From: Candidatus Sericytochromatia bacterium
Lineage (GTDB): Bacteria > Cyanobacteriota > Sericytochromatia > JACMPN01
Assembly: GCA_014377495.1 (NCBI GenBank)
Contig: JACMPN010000265.1
Span: 1 to 7,238 of the forward strand
Direction of reading: 5' to 3'
Length of the DNA: 7,238 bases
Shown: piece after piece, positions 5,916 through 7,238 of the stretch
Numbering within the stretch: the first letter of the stretch is position 1
Layout of the letters: each line of letters starts with the position of its first letter
Translations under genes and position numbers: made by a program
The notes under the pieces: generated by a model
What the model was told of the DNA's origin: nothing
The model's input: only the letters and a program-made list of their open reading frames with translations
Database searches by the model: none

Positions 5916-7058
5916 ATGCGCCTGGCCATTCTGACCAGTGGTCGGCAGGACTGGGGCATCCTCCGCAGCACCTGTCAGCGCCTCAAGGCCGATCCCGCCT
6001 TCGAGCTGATCGTGTTGGCCGGCGGCATGCACGCCTCCGCCGCCTTTGGCCGTACCGTCACCCAACTGGACGACGATGGCTGCACGCCGGATGCCGTACT
6101 GGAATGGCTCGCCGACCCGGACGCCCCGGCCTGGCACGCTGCAGGCCTTGCCCTGCACGCCGTTGGCGACGCCCTCGCCCGATTCCGGCCCGATGCCCTG
6201 CTGCTCGCCGGCGACCGATACGAAACGCTCGCCGCAGCACAGGCGGCGACGCTGCTCACCATCCCGATCGTGCACCTGCATGGGGGTGAAGAGACAGCCG
6301 GCGCCATCGATAATGCGTTGCGCCACGCCATTTCCAAGCTCAGCCACCTGCATCTGGTCAGCCATGCGGACCATGCGGCCCGATTGATCGCCATGGGGGA
6401 AGACCCGGCGACCATTCACGTGGTCGGTGCCCCGGGTTTGGACAACCTGCACCGCCCGGACCTGCCGGACCGGGCAGCGCTGGAAGCCCGGCTGGGCTTA
6501 ACGCTCAATCCGCCCGTCGTGCTCGTCACGGTGCACCCGACCACGTTGTCCGCCGACCCTGCCGCTGACGCCTTCGCCGTGGCCGCCGCCATGGGGGCCT
6601 GGCCGGCCACCTATGTGATCACCCTGCCGAACGCTGATCCCGGCCATGCCGCCGTGCGAACCGTCATGCAGACGGCCGGTGAGGGCCCCCGACGGGTGGC
6701 GGTGGATGCACTGGGTGAACAGTTTTTCTGGGGGATGATGCAGCAGGCCGACATCATTTTGGGCAACAGCTCCAGCGCCCTGATCGAGGCCCCCGCCGGG
6801 CATCTCCCGGCCGTGACCGCCGGCGCGCGCCAGGCCGCCCGCCTGCGCGATGCCCATGTCGTCGACGTGCCGGCGGATCCGGCCGCCATTGTGGCGGCAC
6901 TGGCGCAGGCCATGGACCCCACGTGGCGGGCCGGCTTGCAGGCGCTCCCTGGCCTCTTCGGGGACGGCCATGCCGCCGCCCGCATCCAGGCGATCCTGAC
7001 AGCGTGGGTGATCCCGCATCCGCCGCTCAAACGCTGGCCGACACCCCCCGTGGGTTGA
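5916..7058 (+). CDS. neuC: UDP-N-acetylhexosamine 2-epimerase, hydrolysing (NeuC/LegG-like)
   Basis: This 380-residue GT-B-fold enzyme removes UDP and inverts C2 to give a free mannosamine-type sugar for the NeuB-like synthase. Family motifs appear in order: TSGRQDWGILRS (7-18), GGMHAS (36-41), AGDRYETLAAA (98-108), HLHGGEETAGAIDNALRHAI (120-139), KLSHLHLVS (141-149), MGEDP (160-164), GAPGLDNL (171-178), TVHPTT (205-210), LPNADPG (237-243) and GNSSSALIEAP (283-293). The GDR, HGGE and ID positions carry the acidic residues needed for catalysis in NeuC enzymes. The ATG at 5916 is one base after the wbuX stop and places MRLAIL directly before the first strand, as in the family. An ATG at 5904 would add four residues and overlap wbuX by 11 bases. 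The loop after IEAP reads TAGARQAARLR where NIGxRQxGR is usual, keeping the Arg-Gln pair but changing the Asn and last Gly. Substrate may be UDP-GlcNAc (sialic acid route) or UDP-diNAc-bacillosamine (legionaminate route). Confidence 0.95.
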   Translation: MRLAILTSGRQDWGILRSTCQRLKADPAFELIVLAGGMHASAAFGRTVTQLDDDGCTPDAVLEWLADPDAPAWHAAGLALHAVGDALARFRPDALLLAGDRYETLAAAQAATLLTIPIVHLHGGEETAGAIDNALRHAISKLSHLHLVSHADHAARLIAMGEDPATIHVVGAPGLDNLHRPDLPDRAALEARLGLTLNPPVVLVTVHPTTLSADPAADAFAVAAAMGAWPATYVITLPNADPGHAAVRTVMQTAGEGPRRVAVDALGEQFFWGMMQQADIILGNSSSALIEAPAGHLPAVTAGARQAARLRDAHVVDVPADPAAIVAALAQAMDPTWRAGLQALPGLFGDGHAAARIQAILTAWVIPHPPLKRWPTPPVG

Positions 7059-7139
7059 CCCTGAGCCGCATGTTAGACTGGGAGCGGTTAACCGCCGGAC
7101 TGCCCTAACGATGTGCCTGCTTTTGCCGAACGGTCTTCA
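7059..7139. other. Intergenic gap between neuC and the NeuD-like gene
   Basis: This 81-base gap has no convincing promoter: TTGACC (7055-7060) resembles a -35 box, but no matching -10 lies 16-18 bases on. The perfect palindrome at 7084-7095 is here, and a 12-codon open frame (7070-7108, starting MLDWERL) has no visible ribosome site. No hairpin followed by a T-run, so no factor-independent terminator is seen. The gap could equally be an uncoupled junction inside one operon. Confidence 0.4.
7084..7095. repeat. Perfect 12-base palindrome GCGGTTAACCGC
   Basis: The sequence GCGGTTAACCGC equals its own reverse complement across all 12 bases and lies between neuC and the NeuD-like gene, about 45 bases before the latter's ATG. 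Flanking bases do not extend the symmetry. It has no loop, so an RNA hairpin is not expected; a dimeric regulator site is possible. The symmetry is certain, its function is not. Confidence 0.5.
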
Positions 7140-7238
7140 ATGCCCTCCACCCCGCTCACATCCCCGATCGCCGACCTCCACCGGGAGCTAATCGTCATTG
7201 GCGGTGGCGGCCACGCCCGGGCCGTGCTCGATGCCGCC
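7140..7238 (+). CDS. Sugar acyltransferase, NeuD/PglD-type, N-terminal 33 residues (3' end outside window)
   Basis: The frame opened by the ATG at 7140 is open to the window edge. Residues 17-33 read LIVIGGGGHARAVLDAA, the characteristic N-terminal Rossmann-like signature (IIGAGGHARVV in many members) of NeuD, PglD and LegH acyltransferases. These have a small nucleotide-sugar-binding domain followed by a left-handed beta-helix that binds acetyl-CoA; the beta-helix would lie beyond the window. In nonulosonate loci this family supplies O-acetyl (NeuD) or N-acetyl (LegH/PglD) groups. The 15 residues before the first strand are somewhat long. An in-frame GTG at 7113 is an alternative start, and neither has a strong ribosome site. 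Family call is good because the motif is distinctive; the acyl target is unknown. Confidence 0.8.
   Translation, partial: MPSTPLTSPIADLHRELIVIGGGGHARAVLDAA

Noticed and set aside
4583..5971. A 462-codon open frame on the minus strand opposite the amidotransferase
   Set aside because: The plus strand there has a clear family protein with a PP-loop and CxxC pairs. The antisense translation shows no recognisable motif; such long antisense frames are common in GC-rich DNA.
7070..7108. A 12-codon frame (MLDWERL...) as a leader peptide before the NeuD-like gene
   Set aside because: No ribosome binding site, no run of regulatory codons, and no alternative hairpins or T-run terminator as in an attenuator.
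1..7238. Mobile elements, CRISPR arrays, tRNA or rRNA genes
   Set aside because: I looked on both strands and saw no transposase motifs, terminal repeats, spaced direct repeats or tRNA-like arms. Coding sequence fills nearly the whole window.

Overview
The window is GC-rich and dense with genes, and every gene I can support lies on the plus strand. It is part of a surface-glycan locus that makes a nonulosonic acid (the sialic acid-like family of nine-carbon sugars: neuraminic, legionaminic, pseudaminic). It also carries the three-gene set that turns an N-acetyl group on a sugar into an acetamidino (acetimidoyl) group. The high GC content, tight gene packing and gene content fit a Gram-negative bacterium, probably a proteobacterium, that glycosylates its flagellin or LPS with such sugars. 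Nothing in the sequence fixes the taxon.

Layout: 1-510 is the C-terminal part of a Gfo/Idh/MocA-type oxidoreductase, cut by the window edge. Next come a CMP-nonulosonate cytidylyltransferase (NeuA/LegF-like, 498-1238), a PtmA-like short-chain dehydrogenase (1240-2040), a nonulosonate synthase (NeuB/LegI-like, 2034-3119), a HisF paralogue (WbuZ type, 3133-3903) and a HisH paralogue (WbuY type, 3900-4526). These six overlap or nearly touch and look like one translationally coupled operon. A 95-base gap with a weak promoter-like element (4527-4621) comes before an N-acetyl sugar amidotransferase (WbuX/WbpG/PseA family, 4622-5914). This gene is followed after one base by a hydrolysing UDP-sugar 2-epimerase (NeuC/LegG-like, 5916-7058). 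An 81-base gap holding a perfect 12-base palindrome precedes the start of a NeuD/PglD-type sugar acyltransferase (from 7140, cut by the right edge).

How the genes work together (inference from family knowledge): the NeuC-like enzyme removes UDP and epimerises an activated N-acetylated hexosamine. The NeuB-like enzyme condenses the resulting mannosamine-type sugar with phosphoenolpyruvate, and the NeuA-like enzyme activates the product with CMP. HisH releases ammonia from glutamine, HisF channels it, and the WbuX-type PP-loop enzyme uses it to convert an acetamido group to an acetamidino group. The NeuD/PglD-like protein probably acylates an amino or hydroxyl group. The likely end product is an acetamidino-substituted nonulosonic acid, such as a legionaminic acid derivative. 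The 4,6-dehydratase and aminotransferase that would prove a legionaminic or pseudaminic route are not in the window, so the exact sugar is unproven.

Most points for a second look are features of a known type of system. The best is the HisF paralogue: it keeps the residues of the ammonia gate and HisH interface but has Glu where authentic HisF has its second catalytic Asp. I do not see a wholly new system.
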